This document shows, piece by piece, positions 52,973 through 63,268 of a stretch of 64,000 nt of DNA. The stretch covers positions 124,001 through 188,000 of the forward strand of contig JABXHN010000019.1 in NCBI GenBank assembly GCA_013373635.1, given 5' to 3'. The position numbers and the translations under genes were made by a program. Position 1 is the first letter of the stretch. Each line of letters starts with the position of its first letter. This stretch comes from Flavobacteriaceae bacterium (GTDB lineage: Bacteria > Bacteroidota > Bacteroidia > Flavobacteriales > Flavobacteriaceae). The notes under the pieces are model-generated. The model had not been told where the DNA came from. It searched no databases and worked only from the letters and a program-made list of their open reading frames with translations.

Positions 52973-54337
52973 TTATCCGTTAGATCCTCCTGAATCATGA
53001 GATCCTCCTGAATCGTGATCTCCACCTGAATCGTGATCTCCACCTGAATCGTGTGAACTAGAACCTCCGGTGTGAGTACCTTCAGTCAATTGTCCAGCAA
53101 GATCTAAGTCGTCATCACCTACTGTAGTGATCGTTCCTCCAACGCTTGTTAAAGCAGCTACAGCGATAGAACCTCCTGTAAGTGTTGCGTTTCCTGAAAC
53201 AGATGCTAAATATGGAATACTTAAGGTTGCAGAAGCAGAACCTGTGATTGTCAAATCTCCAGTAACTGATTTAGCGTGGAAATTTACTGTAGTAGCTAAA
53301 GCAGCAACTAAAGTAAATCCTCCTGTTACAGCTCCTTCGTAAGCTGCAGTAACAGCTGTTGCTTTGGGAGCTATAATTGTTAATCCAGATGGGTCAAAAC
53401 CTTTACCAAAAGTGATTGCAGTTGCTAAACCAAAGTTTAATTGAGCAGTTTCGAGATTGGTGAACGTTACAGTTCCATCAGAATTTACAGTTACATCATC
53501 TGCTTGCGCAAATTGATCGTTTGTTTTTAAAGATCCAAAGTTGATAGTGATCGTTCCAGTAGTTCCTGATTTTGCAGTTGTACTAGCAGCAGTATATTCT
53601 ACTAGTGTTACATCTCCAGTAAATTCAAGTGCACCAAAATCATAACCGCCATCGTAGTCAGCAACTAGATTCCCTACAGAAACTAAAGCAGAATCATCAA
53701 CGTCATTTCCTTGTACAGTGTAAGTACCACCTACATGAGTTAAAGCAGATAGATCAATGCTCGCATTAGTAATCACGGTTAAGTTTCCTACAACGATTTT
53801 CATTTTAGAAGTGAAGTCATTCACATCTGCAGCAGTCAATCCAGATGCAGTAGTTAAATGAATAGTAACGTTTGCATTCACTACAGAAACTTTATCCCCT
53901 AATTGCTTAGCGAATTCTGCATCTTCAATGCTGTCAACAACGATATCCTTATCGTAAATACTGTCGTTTGATAAAATTCCATCAACAGTTGCCTGAAGAT
54001 CAGCAAGGTTTGCAGAAACTGCATCTAAATCAGAGTTCGTACCTGATAAAGTAGTTGATAATGAAGCTAAATCAGATATTACAGCAAGAACCTGAGCTTG
54101 CAAAGCATCGATCTGAGTATTTAACTGTGAGTTTTCAGAAGTTAAAGATGACAATGCAGCAGAAAGAGCAACAACTTGAGAATTCAATGCTGCTATTTGT
54201 CCGTTAAGAGCTTCTACAGCTGCTAATCGCTTACTTAACTCCGTTAGTTGTTGGTTGATGTCATCGAACTGATCGTCGTAATTTTGACAGCTCAACACAA
54301 GCAAACTTGACATTAGAATTAGAGATAACTTTTTCAT
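52973..54337 (-). CDS. Coiled-coil/beta-solenoid surface lipoprotein with HDSGGD repeats
   Basis: A 454-residue lipoprotein (lipobox Cys17, LVLSCQN). Residues 22-125 are heptad-rich coiled coil (INQQLTELSKRLAAVEALNG, then ALNSQVVALSAALSSL and so on) like trimeric stalks. From about 130 to 420 it is a repeated beta-strand domain of solenoid look (VNANVTIHLTTASGL, DLSALTHVGGTYTVQGNDV, GDLTITGSASATLSIPYLASVSGNATL). The tail has four 6-residue units HDSGGD/S (52982-53053). It is likely surface-exposed. No exact family is recognised. A terminator follows. Confidence 0.75.
   Translation of the reverse strand: MKKLSLILMSSLLVLSCQNYDDQFDDINQQLTELSKRLAAVEALNGQIAALNSQVVALSAALSSLTSENSQLNTQIDALQAQVLAVISDLASLSTTLSGTNSDLDAVSANLADLQATVDGILSNDSIYDKDIVVDSIEDAEFAKQLGDKVSVVNANVTIHLTTASGLTAADVNDFTSKMKIVVGNLTVITNASIDLSALTHVGGTYTVQGNDVDDSALVSVGNLVADYDGGYDFGALEFTGDVTLVEYTAASTTAKSGTTGTITINFGSLKTNDQFAQADDVTVNSDGTVTFTNLETAQLNFGLATAITFGKGFDPSGLTIIAPKATAVTAAYEGAVTGGFTLVAALATTVNFHAKSVTGDLTITGSASATLSIPYLASVSGNATLTGGSIAVAALTSVGGTITTVGDDDLDLAGQLTEGTHTGGSSSHDSGGDHDSGGDHDSGGSHDSGGSNG
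52982..53053. repeat. 18-bp tandem repeat, four units
   Basis: Four copies of an 18-bp unit encode HDSGGD, HDSGGD, HDSGGS, HDSGGS at the C-terminus of the lipoprotein. Small nucleotide differences between units exist. Such in-frame arrays can change copy number by slippage. Confidence 0.88.
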
Positions 54338-54482
54338 AATTTTTATTTTGACTTTAATAATATACTTTATTTTGTGTGTTATCGTTAGTTTTATCAGTCA
54401 AAAGGCTGAAAAACAAATATAACTAAAGAAATTAACAATAGGAAAAAATTACAAACAATTTTCCAAGAGCTAATTAAATTAA

Positions 54483-54542
54483 ATTGACTATTGTCAATGA
54501 AATTCGATATAAAATTAGTGCTTTTTGATTGACTTTTGTCAT
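54483..54542. promoter_or_regulatory. Two ATTGAC-N4-GTCA(A)T dyads
   Basis: ATTGAC-tatt-GTCAAT (54483-54498, perfect) and ATTGAC-ttt-TGTCAT (54528-54542) recur 45 bp apart, four to five helix turns, in the 352-bp gap between the lipoprotein and PAP2 genes. They may bind a dimeric regulator on either gene. The rest of 54338-54689 is AT-rich without genes. Confidence 0.4.
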
Positions 54543-54689
54543 AATTTTCTAAAAAATTAATGTGATTATATTCTCATAGTTGTGATAGTAATTCATAATC
54601 ACACTAATATTTCTCAAATACCCAGTGATGATGAAGCTCGTGATTATTCATATCATTTTAGTATCTTCAAAAAAACAACTTCTATCTTT

Positions 54690-55202
54690 ATGAATCATTT
54701 TAGTTTTACAATACTATTCTTCTTGTGTTTTAATTTCGCTCAGTCTCAGAAAAAAGAACAATTATATGACCTAGTTCAATATGCCCCCTCACTAGGATAT
54801 TTAAGCAGTTCGTATTTTGAACAAACCTCTAATTTTAAAAACGATCTAACTCTTTACGGAATTAGCTTTTTTTCAATGGCTACTACAGTAAAAAGTCTTA
54901 AGTATTTTACGCATATAGAACGTCCCGATGGATCAGATTTCAATTCATTTCCATCAGGACACGCTGCAGTTTCATTTATGGGAGCAGAATTAATGAGGTT
55001 AAAACACAAAAGGAGGGCTGAATTTTGGATCCCATCTTATGTTTTAGCGAGTATCGTTTCAATACAAAGAATAGAAGAGCAACATCACCGGCCTCTTGAA
55101 GTAATCAGTGGAGCCCTTATCGGAATAGGAAGTGCTCATCTTGGAAAATTGATATATTCTAAAATTAAAAGATCAAAAATTAGCAAAAAACTTACCAATT
55201 AA
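54690..55202 (+). CDS. PAP2-family phosphatase, membrane or exported
   Basis: About 170 residues from the ATG at 54690; the frame back to 54582 has no signal-like text and is dropped, while the new start gives a signal or anchor (FTILFFLCFNFAQSQ). PAP2 motifs: KYFTHIERPDGSD (motif 1), NSFPSGHAAVSF (motif 2), RIEEQHHRPLEVISGALIG (motif 3). In motif 3 the usual Asp four residues after His is Glu. It should dephosphorylate lipid or other phosphates at the membrane. Its end overlaps the giant gene by 11 bp, convergently. Confidence 0.82.
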   Translation: MNHFSFTILFFLCFNFAQSQKKEQLYDLVQYAPSLGYLSSSYFEQTSNFKNDLTLYGISFFSMATTVKSLKYFTHIERPDGSDFNSFPSGHAAVSFMGAELMRLKHKRRAEFWIPSYVLASIVSIQRIEEQHHRPLEVISGALIGIGSAHLGKLIYSKIKRSKISKKLTN

Positions 55203-58200
55203 TATATAAGTATCCCTTGATGGTACGTTCCAAATTAAACTGTCGAATTCGAAGCACGTAGTAATAAACTCCTACTGGAAGTTTTTCTCCATCTTGATCT
55301 AAGGCGTAAAAATAGTTTCCATCTTTTCCATAGGAATTAATCCTTTCAACTAAATCTCCATCTTTGTTCATGACAAATAGTTCATTGTCTGGATATTTTT
55401 CAATATTGCGGACTATAAAAAAGTCATTATCACCATCACCATTAGGTGAAATCGCATTAAAAACCTCTACATCACGAGCAACTAAAGCATTTGGATCTAA
55501 TTTGTTTTTTTCTAAATAATCTGGAATACCATTGAGGTCAAAATCCAAACTATCATCATTTAGTCCGTTATAATTCGGGTCTGCTCCTTCTTCTTTTGTC
55601 AGGAGTGTATCTCCGTCATCGTCAATGTCAAATACGTCTAAAATACCATCTTGATCTGTATCTAAACCTACTTCTACCAAATTAATGAGACCATCTCCAT
55701 CGCAATCTAACGAGAGCCAGGCTTCTTGATATTCAAGTATGGTTCGATGTTCCCAAATGAGATCACATCCCACCAAAGGGTCTGTGCCGTCTTGAATTTC
55801 CACACCATCAATTACGCCATCTGCATCTGTATCGGAGTTGAATGGGTCCGTATTATAACTTGGTTCCTCAGTATCAGACAATCCATCATTATCGTCATCA
55901 GTATCAAAAGAATCGTTCATTCCGTCTTGATCGAAATCAGGACCATTATCCATGACTCCATCCCCATTAATATCAGAATCACCTTCATTTACAATTCCAT
56001 CTCCGTCGATATCATCATCCAATGAGTCCACAATTCCATCATTGTCAATATCACCCTCTACAATAGTAAGAGTCCCTGATTCAAATATGATCTCGTAATT
56101 CTGAGCCACCAGCCCTCCCGCCTCAATAGTATATGTTCCTCCTGAAATTGCACTAACTGCTGAACCGCTAAACACAACCGTTCCTGACAAAACTAGCGAA
56201 GTTTCTCCCGCAACAAATCCCTGATAGGTAACCGTAAAATCTTCGAAAGTACTTCCTGTATAATTTACGATTTTATCATCTGCTGAAACATACAGCGGTT
56301 TTTTCAAAATCGATGCATTTGAGGTTGATTGTGTGCTAATTGAATAGTTTGAAGCCGAGGCACCGTTGAAACTGTGAATTAAATCTACTAGCTTATCTGA
56401 TCCTACATCAGCTGTATCAAAAGTAGCGGAGGTGCTCAGTCCTATTTCATCTCCTTGGATTAGACCTGAATATACCACATCGCTCAAATCGACTTGAGCT
56501 TCTAATGTGCCATCATAAATTTTATCCTGAGCTTTAAAACCATCGATAAACAAATCCGCCTTTGTAATTTCCAATCGGGCTCCACTATATGAAATAGTGT
56601 AATTGGTTGAGCTAAATCCACTAATTTCAAAATTGTAGGATCCTACATCGATTGCCGATTGAGCCGGTTCACTGATGACTAATGCTCCAGAAAGGCTAAA
56701 TTGATCTTCTCCATCAATAAAACCAGTGAATATTATAGGATAATTTTTATTGGGCTGACTGTCATAGATCTTACTTACATCCTGAGCGCTGATACTTAAC
56801 GAAAGTGGGTTTATGATTCCGTCGGTACCATTAAAACTCACAGCACTAAGCTCGTAGTTATCCTTATCCACCCCTGTCAATTGAATCGCTGAAACAGCAT
56901 AATTTATATTTATTCCAGCGATTGAACTCTGGTAAAGACCGTTAAAGGTAGCACTGAGATCATCTCCTAGTACAAGACCTTCTAAATTAAGATTGTCGAC
57001 AGTTAAGGTTCTATTACCGTCATAATCTTTAGTAGGTTTAACAAGAGATGGCGTAATGGATTTAGGAAGCACTGTTAGGGATCCGGTGGTAATAATTGCA
57101 CCTGAAAAACTACTAGAATTAACTTCTGCATCTGTTGTTATTATATCATAAGAACCAACATTGATATTGCCAGAAGTTGAATTCACAGAAGCAGAATTAG
57201 AATTAAGACCCAATTTAAATTGAACGGATCCTCCAATTTCATCATTCAGAGTGTAAAATCCAGTCTGTTGATCAAAGCTAGGTGGATCTAAAGTCACCAC
57301 TTGAGATAATTGACTGCTGTAATAAGATCCCTGCATGGTGTAGGATGGCGTTTGAGAGTAGATGATCGATTGTGAATCTACATCAATCACGAGGGCATCT
57401 GCAGGAACTATAGTAAAATCACCAGGGAGGTAATTGATGCTATAATTTGTAGAACTGAAGCCTGAAGGTTTTAATACTGATTGATATAATCCAGGTGTAT
57501 CCACCTCAAAATTCGTCCTTGTAATGATTAAACTTCCGTTTAAATCAATTTCAGATTCACCAGCAACAAAACCACTATACGAGACTCCATTATATCCAAC
57601 TGGATCAGCTTCGGTAACGAATTTTGAATCGTCTAGGGCAGTTATATTGAGCAGTTTTTTCGATATTACACCAGAGCCATCACTCCAGCTTAAACTGTAA
57701 TTTAGAGCTCTTGACCCACTGAGATCTAGAGATCCTCTTACGATGGATCGATTTCCAGCTTGAGCACTGTCATACAGCGGTGTTCCAACAACAAAAACAT
57801 CATCTCCATTTACAAACGATCCAATTAACTCATATGCTGTTTCTTGTACGATTTGATTGGTGCCATCGTAAATCTTATCGATTCCAGACAATCCATTGAT
57901 CTCAATGGGCTTAGGGGTGATTGACGCCGAGGAAGTCAACTGATCGCTGATCATATAATTGTCTAGATCGATCCCACTATAGGTAGTATTCAAATTCACC
58001 TTTTTATCTACTCCTACAGTTGAGTTTTCAAATTCACCTATCACTACAATTGAAACATCATCATCGAAAACAAGACCATTTAATAAAAGTCCTGTTAAAT
58101 CTAATGTGGCAGTAGTACCTCCATCATAGACTTTATCCAGCGCCTTTATTCCAGATATGGAAAGAGGTTTTTTGCGAACGACAAGGGTCATACTAGCCGT

Positions 58201-61200
58201 AGCAGCCATGTAATTTGAAGTGGCCTCTTGAGTCAATTTAATGATAAGGCTTCCTGTTCCAATCACACTTAAATTCGACTGTTGAATTTGAGCGATAGCT
58301 GTGTTTTGAGATTCAAAAGTAACTGCCCCTGTACTGGTAGAGCTATAGGTTAGCTCTAAATCAGCAGCCCCATAGGTGAGCTCCACATCATCAAAAACAA
58401 TTTGAGGCGTCGCTTTTTGGACCACAATCGTAAAACTAGCAGTTGCAGAACTGTAATTTGATGTTTCTTCTTGTAGAACCTCGACAACAGTCGTTCCTGC
58501 TCCAACTATGGAAACAGTTGTCCCCTCTATCGAAACAACAGAGGGGTTTAAAACATTATAACTCATACCGCCATCAGAGCTTGAACTGATATGATTCTCG
58601 TCTAACTCAAATGAGGAATCTCCAAAAATAACTTCTATATCATTAGTAGCTATCACCGGAGAAGCTTTAGAGACGTAAAGTGTGGCTGTTACTTGTGATT
58701 CAAAATAATTTTGATCCTGTTCTTGAGTTAAAACGAGGGTGGTAGTACCGGCTCCAACAATCACTAAGTCCGTTCCACTTAAGGTTGCTACAGCAGGGTC
58801 TTCCACACTAAAGCTTATGGCCCCTAAACTTGTCGAAGAATAACTTAGTGCAATGGAAGCTGTTCCATAGGTAGCAAAATGATCTTCAAAGACAATCTCT
58901 GGACTGATTGCACCAACACTTAGTGTGGCACTAATTTGTGCCGCATTGTAATTGGAACTCTCCTCTTGAGAAACGATTATAGTGGTAAAACCAGAACCGA
59001 CAATACTCACCAGTGAACCCGATACGGTTGCAATATTGTTGTCTTCAATTTGATAACTAATTGCTCCACTGCTATTTGAAGTTGCGCTTAAATTAAAATC
59101 GGGATCCTCAAAGTCAACTGCAATATCTGATAGCTCTAAAATAGGGTCGTCTTTTAAAACAGTCAAGGTAGCAGTAACGGTGGCAGCTAGATAATGTGGA
59201 TCTTCTTCTAATTGTGCAGTCAAGACGACTGTTCCCGCTCCATTAATACTCAAAGACGTTCCTATAATAGAGGCAATAGTGGAATCTGCAGAAGAAAAAC
59301 TTATCGAGCCTGTGCTCAAAGTAGTAGCTGAAAGATTGATGTTAGGATCGTTAAAAGTCACTTCTATATCCTCAAAGATCAAATCGGGAATCGCTTTCGT
59401 AACAGTTATATTAAAGCTTGTAGATGCCGCTAAATAATTGGCGGTTTCAGCTTGATTAATAGTTACTGTACTGACTCCTACTTCTAGAGGACTGATCTGT
59501 AATTGTGCTTCATTTTCAGCAAATGGATAGGTACTAATTAATGCAATAGAAGCATCGCTTAAACTTATACTGAGTACTCCGACACTTGTGCTTTGAACAA
59601 TTGCACTAATATCATTTGATCCGTAAACTAATTCTAAATCGTTTGGAGGAGCTAGTTGAGGAGCTATTTTATTAATCCTAACTGTAAAAGTAGCAGTCGT
59701 AGAGGAATAATTTAAACTGGCGTCTTGTACAACTGTTACAACAACTGTTCCTGCGCCTAGAATAGTAGCAGTTGATCCATCAATCGATAGCAACTCACTA
59801 TTAGAAGAACCAAAATTGATCACACCGCTACTAGTGGTACTCAAAATTGCTTCCATAAGATCCAATGGATTACCTAAATAATCAACTGTAAGATCCTGAG
59901 TCGTTATGCTGGCCTCTATGGGTGTAACCGTTAATAATATTGTATCTGTACTTTCCTCATAGGTGTCATCAGCGGATTGAACTACTGTCAAGGCTACGGT
60001 TCCTGCGTTCAGAGGGGTAATGGCACCAGTATTTGCATCAATGGTCGCGATGGTTTCATCTGCAGAATTATAACTATAGCTTCCCGTTGAAGAGGATTGT
60101 CCAATAGGGATGATAAAAGAGTCGGATCCATAGGCTACTGTTTGATCTTCAGCCCAGTATAAAGTATTTTCCAACGGCAAAACAGTCAGTGTTGCTGTGA
60201 TACTAGCAGCTGTATAGTTCGTCGAGTAGGCTTGTGAAGCGGTGATGATTGCTGTTCCTACCGCTAAAACACTGATAATTCTAGTATTTGAATCTATCGT
60301 CCCAATTGAAGTTGGACTAATGGTATAGCTAAAAGTTCCTTCACTGTTATTAGTCAAAGGAGCATCAATTGTAAAATCATTTTGATCTATATAAACGGTG
60401 TAGTCCTGAAAAAAACTCAATGTCGTTAGGGTTGGATCATCGTCTAGGTTGGACAACACAAAATCTGCTACATCTTCAGCAGTTAAATTGTCATAACCTG
60501 AATCACCAGGGGCTTGTGGATCGCCACTTGTCAATGTATAGGTTATAGTCCCATCATCTATACTATCATCAACACCATAAATTAAAACCGTAGTACTAAG
60601 CTGTGCATTGGAAAGTATAATGGTTGTGGAAGTCACTACTTCGGTAGGACTAAAACTCCCCTCGGTACCATCACTTATTTCTAGAGGCAGGCTCAATTCA
60701 ACGTTATCTGTGAGTAACGTTGACAATATCCGAATTTGTAAACTTATACTGCCTCCGGATTCAGAAGTTTCAGACTCATTTAAGTCAATGTAGATTCCAG
60801 GGGGATCGGTGTCTTGGTTCGACATGGTTACGGTGGGCATTTGTCCTCCGTTGTAAAGTTCGTCCACTGAGGATACTACACCTGTAATTTGATAGGTTTG
60901 TGCTCCATCTCTAACGGATTCACCCTCGGACAAAGGATCGTCGATTCCAGTCAGGGTCACTGTTTGAGATACATTCCAATTTGCTGTCGTAAAGGTTAAA
61001 ACCGAAGCACTCAAAGTAGCTTCTGTATCATCAGAAAGACTTAAACTGATGGTCACATCTGCAGTGGGTTGTGAGGGCAAGACCACTTCAAAAGAACCCT
61101 GATCACCATCCTCGTCAGTAGAAGGGTCGATTTCAGAAACTAATGGAAGAGATGCTCTCGATATGAGAACCGTATAGGTTCTGGTATTGATTTGATTCTC

Positions 61201-63159
61201 GGCAACAACCTCAACAGAATAGGTATTTATTCCTGAATTTAAATTCAATGTCAGCGAACTTCCACTAGTATAAGTTTCTCCATTGATGGTTATACTCGCA
61301 ACAGAACTCGAAGCAACTGCTGTCAAAACTACTTGATCTTGATCAGCTCCAACCAATACTTGATATGTAAGAATGGAAGGATCTGTAAAGGTTAAATTTG
61401 TATCAGTCACTTCCAAAGAAGCCAAGTCTGCATTGTCGTCTAAAACAGTAATTGTAGCCGTTGCTGTTTTAGTTTCAGTTCCTCGAACAGCTGTCGCAGT
61501 AACCGTATAGGAATTTCCAGCTTCAACCATGGTAGAATCAATTTCAAGAAGCCACTGATTGATATTAATGGTCAATTGAGTATCTGTTACCGTATAAGTC
61601 TCGCCATTTAATTCAACAATCAGTGAATCAGTCCCTCCTTGGCTTCCTCCCCAGGTCCCTGTTAAATTAATTTCTGTGGTTGGATAGGTTCCATCATTAA
61701 TCGTTGGGCGTATTAACTCAATCAACTCATTTACAGAACTCGTCACAGTAACTCCTAAATCCTCCCACGTGGGAGGATTGCTACAATCCACATCCCCAAC
61801 TATTCCGCCTATATCTCCATTTGGATTCTCACTTGTTGAAGTAAACACATACAAGGTAATGACACTTTCTCCTGTGATATTTAATCCCTCAATATTTTGA
61901 TTGACAAACTCTACCAGCGTAGTTTCTGATATGGCAAATTCTACCCAACCATCAATTTTACGATCCTCAGGTCCATCTAAATTAAGTTCTGTAGTAAAAT
62001 CATCACTTTGTACATTATAAGTCGTTATAAATGATTCTCCGTCTTGTGGTTCAGTATCCTCTTTTAACCAAGATGTCGTACAGGGACTGGTACCGTCACC
62101 TGTGTCAGGTAAATGCAACGAAACTTTGACATCATTGTTTTTAGTTTTGGCTTCCACAAACAAATCTGCAATTTTATCACCGTTGACATCAATTCCCAAA
62201 TAGAAGGAACTATTGGTAGGTACTGTTCCGTGCCTCGCTCTAAAATAATAAACAAATTCAGGGGTATCAGATCCTTCAAACCAGACCCGATCCCTTTGAG
62301 TTTGTAGCATTGGATTAGAAGCATTACCAACCAAATCGAGTGATTCTACTTGTGCTTGAGTATCATTAGACGCATCAAAATTATCCCCAGTTAACAAAGT
62401 GTACCAGGATAGGGTAGCATATTGAGGAAGATTGTTTGAGTTAATTTGAGAAATAGAATTAATAGCATCTCCTACAAAAATTTCACCTGATACATTGGAA
62501 GTAACACTTTTACCACTTTGATCTGTAACCACCACATAATAATATCCCCAATTAGCTGAACTATTATCAGGTGTATACATCGGTGAGTTTGCTCCACTAA
62601 TTGGTGTTCCATCTGTATTGGAGTCGTTAGAATTCACATACCATTGATACCTTGGAGTTCCTTCAATATCCGAATGAGCTACAGTTAAAGGAGTAATCGT
62701 CCCACCAATCGGTACAACTTGTTGAGCTGTTGATGGATGTGCAATAATTTCTAACTTATAGAAAGCAACCACATTGGAATATGCAATGTCACCAACTCCA
62801 TCTTTTACGACTCTTCTGTAAAAGGTGGAACGAAAAACCGCTCCATCACGAATACCAGATTCTGTCGCTCCCGCAATTGTAGACCAACTTTCTGGGTCGT
62901 GAATGTCCTTTGTCTTTTGCCAATAATAAGTGTATCCTTGGAGTGCTCCTTCTGCTTCTGATACGTTTTCAATATGAACTGGATAACTAAAATCAAAGTT
63001 AACTGAGGTTTGAGAAATCTCACTTATTTGAATCAATCCACCACTGAGTTCAACTGGCTTTGGATTGGAAGTAGATGCCTTTAGAATTCCAGATGTACTT
63101 ATTAAAAGTAGCACTGCAACAAAGACAAGCCTTTGATGTATTGTTGTTAGTTTGTACAT
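55192..63159 (-). CDS. Giant secreted repeat protein with T9SS type B sorting domain
   Basis: A 2655-residue protein. Signal peptide about 1-29. Residues 30-230 are Ig-like; 230-500 a surface domain (LSWYTLLTGDNFDASNDTQ, DGWVEFAISETTLVEF); near 580-670 a cadherin-like beta-sandwich (LASLEVTDTNLTFTDPS); about 670-910 Calx-beta-like. From about 913 to 1666 are nine Ig-like repeats near 80 residues each (closing with NYxAATASxTLxV), then eight MBG-type repeats to about 2369 (KVYDG, GDD, NYxxS, ITPK). An Asp-rich TSP3-like calcium string follows to about 2500, and the last 85 residues, from NAISPNGDGDNDFF, are the type B T9SS signal (gliding-motility-associated C-terminal domain). It is likely a cell-surface adhesin needing a PorP/SprF partner. 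Confidence 0.88.
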   Translation of the reverse strand: MYKLTTIHQRLVFVAVLLLISTSGILKASTSNPKPVELSGGLIQISEISQTSVNFDFSYPVHIENVSEAEGALQGYTYYWQKTKDIHDPESWSTIAGATESGIRDGAVFRSTFYRRVVKDGVGDIAYSNVVAFYKLEIIAHPSTAQQVVPIGGTITPLTVAHSDIEGTPRYQWYVNSNDSNTDGTPISGANSPMYTPDNSSANWGYYYVVVTDQSGKSVTSNVSGEIFVGDAINSISQINSNNLPQYATLSWYTLLTGDNFDASNDTQAQVESLDLVGNASNPMLQTQRDRVWFEGSDTPEFVYYFRARHGTVPTNSSFYLGIDVNGDKIADLFVEAKTKNNDVKVSLHLPDTGDGTSPCTTSWLKEDTEPQDGESFITTYNVQSDDFTTELNLDGPEDRKIDGWVEFAISETTLVEFVNQNIEGLNITGESVITLYVFTSTSENPNGDIGGIVGDVDCSNPPTWEDLGVTVTSSVNELIELIRPTINDGTYPTTEINLTGTWGGSQGGTDSLIVELNGETYTVTDTQLTININQWLLEIDSTMVEAGNSYTVTATAVRGTETKTATATITVLDDNADLASLEVTDTNLTFTDPSILTYQVLVGADQDQVVLTAVASSSVASITINGETYTSGSSLTLNLNSGINTYSVEVVAENQINTRTYTVLISRASLPLVSEIDPSTDEDGDQGSFEVVLPSQPTADVTISLSLSDDTEATLSASVLTFTTANWNVSQTVTLTGIDDPLSEGESVRDGAQTYQITGVVSSVDELYNGGQMPTVTMSNQDTDPPGIYIDLNESETSESGGSISLQIRILSTLLTDNVELSLPLEISDGTEGSFSPTEVVTSTTIILSNAQLSTTVLIYGVDDSIDDGTITYTLTSGDPQAPGDSGYDNLTAEDVADFVLSNLDDDPTLTTLSFFQDYTVYIDQNDFTIDAPLTNNSEGTFSYTISPTSIGTIDSNTRIISVLAVGTAIITASQAYSTNYTAASITATLTVLPLENTLYWAEDQTVAYGSDSFIIPIGQSSSTGSYSYNSADETIATIDANTGAITPLNAGTVALTVVQSADDTYEESTDTILLTVTPIEASITTQDLTVDYLGNPLDLMEAILSTTSSGVINFGSSNSELLSIDGSTATILGAGTVVVTVVQDASLNYSSTTATFTVRINKIAPQLAPPNDLELVYGSNDISAIVQSTSVGVLSISLSDASIALISTYPFAENEAQLQISPLEVGVSTVTINQAETANYLAASTSFNITVTKAIPDLIFEDIEVTFNDPNINLSATTLSTGSISFSSADSTIASIIGTSLSINGAGTVVLTAQLEEDPHYLAATVTATLTVLKDDPILELSDIAVDFEDPDFNLSATSNSSGAISYQIEDNNIATVSGSLVSIVGSGFTTIIVSQEESSNYNAAQISATLSVGAISPEIVFEDHFATYGTASIALSYSSTSLGAISFSVEDPAVATLSGTDLVIVGAGTTTLVLTQEQDQNYFESQVTATLYVSKASPVIATNDIEVIFGDSSFELDENHISSSSDGGMSYNVLNPSVVSIEGTTVSIVGAGTTVVEVLQEETSNYSSATASFTIVVQKATPQIVFDDVELTYGAADLELTYSSTSTGAVTFESQNTAIAQIQQSNLSVIGTGSLIIKLTQEATSNYMAATASMTLVVRKKPLSISGIKALDKVYDGGTTATLDLTGLLLNGLVFDDDVSIVVIGEFENSTVGVDKKVNLNTTYSGIDLDNYMISDQLTSSASITPKPIEINGLSGIDKIYDGTNQIVQETAYELIGSFVNGDDVFVVGTPLYDSAQAGNRSIVRGSLDLSGSRALNYSLSWSDGSGVISKKLLNITALDDSKFVTEADPVGYNGVSYSGFVAGESEIDLNGSLIITRTNFEVDTPGLYQSVLKPSGFSSTNYSINYLPGDFTIVPADALVIDVDSQSIIYSQTPSYTMQGSYYSSQLSQVVTLDPPSFDQQTGFYTLNDEIGGSVQFKLGLNSNSASVNSTSGNINVGSYDIITTDAEVNSSSFSGAIITTGSLTVLPKSITPSLVKPTKDYDGNRTLTVDNLNLEGLVLGDDLSATFNGLYQSSIAGININYAVSAIQLTGVDKDNYELSAVSFNGTDGIINPLSLSISAQDVSKIYDSQPNKNYPIIFTGFIDGEDQFSLSGALVISEPAQSAIDVGSYNFEISGFSSTNYTISYSGARLEITKADLFIDGFKAQDKIYDGTLEAQVDLSDVVYSGLIQGDEIGLSTSATFDTADVGSDKLVDLIHSFNGASASNYSISTQSTSNASILKKPLYVSADDKIVNYTGSTFEDFTVTYQGFVAGETSLVLSGTVVFSGSAVSAISGGTYTIEAGGLVAQNYEIIFESGTLTIVEGDIDNDGIVDSLDDDIDGDGIVNEGDSDINGDGVMDNGPDFDQDGMNDSFDTDDDNDGLSDTEEPSYNTDPFNSDTDADGVIDGVEIQDGTDPLVGCDLIWEHRTILEYQEAWLSLDCDGDGLINLVEVGLDTDQDGILDVFDIDDDGDTLLTKEEGADPNYNGLNDDSLDFDLNGIPDYLEKNKLDPNALVARDVEVFNAISPNGDGDNDFFIVRNIEKYPDNELFVMNKDGDLVERINSYGKDGNYFYALDQDGEKLPVGVYYYVLRIRQFNLERTIKGYLYINW
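57900..60425 (-). repeat. Ig-like repeat array within the giant gene
   Basis: Nine protein-level repeats of about 80 residues lie in residues 913-1666 (about 58160-60420); the first MBG-type units continue beyond. Each reads as a strand-rich start, IATISG/TSL-like text, VGAGTTxxxVxQ and a closing SNYxAATASxTLxV. At the DNA level they have diverged, so recombination between copies is not obvious. Confidence 0.7.
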
Positions 63160-63268
63160 AATAGCTTCGACTTACCTCATGATGCTGAACGAAAGATACG
63201 AAAATATCATATAGCAGTTCGTAACACACGCATATGTCCCCTAATTATGTATGTAAAGTTCCTAATAT

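Noticed and set aside
52982-53053. Short regular repeats that might be a CRISPR array
   Set aside because: Units are 18 bp, contiguous without spacers, in frame inside a lipoprotein gene; no cas genes are near.
55726-56025. Plus-strand frame in the Asp-rich calcium repeats of the giant gene
   Set aside because: It arises from the GAT/GAC-rich complement (Ile/Ser runs) and has no independent support.
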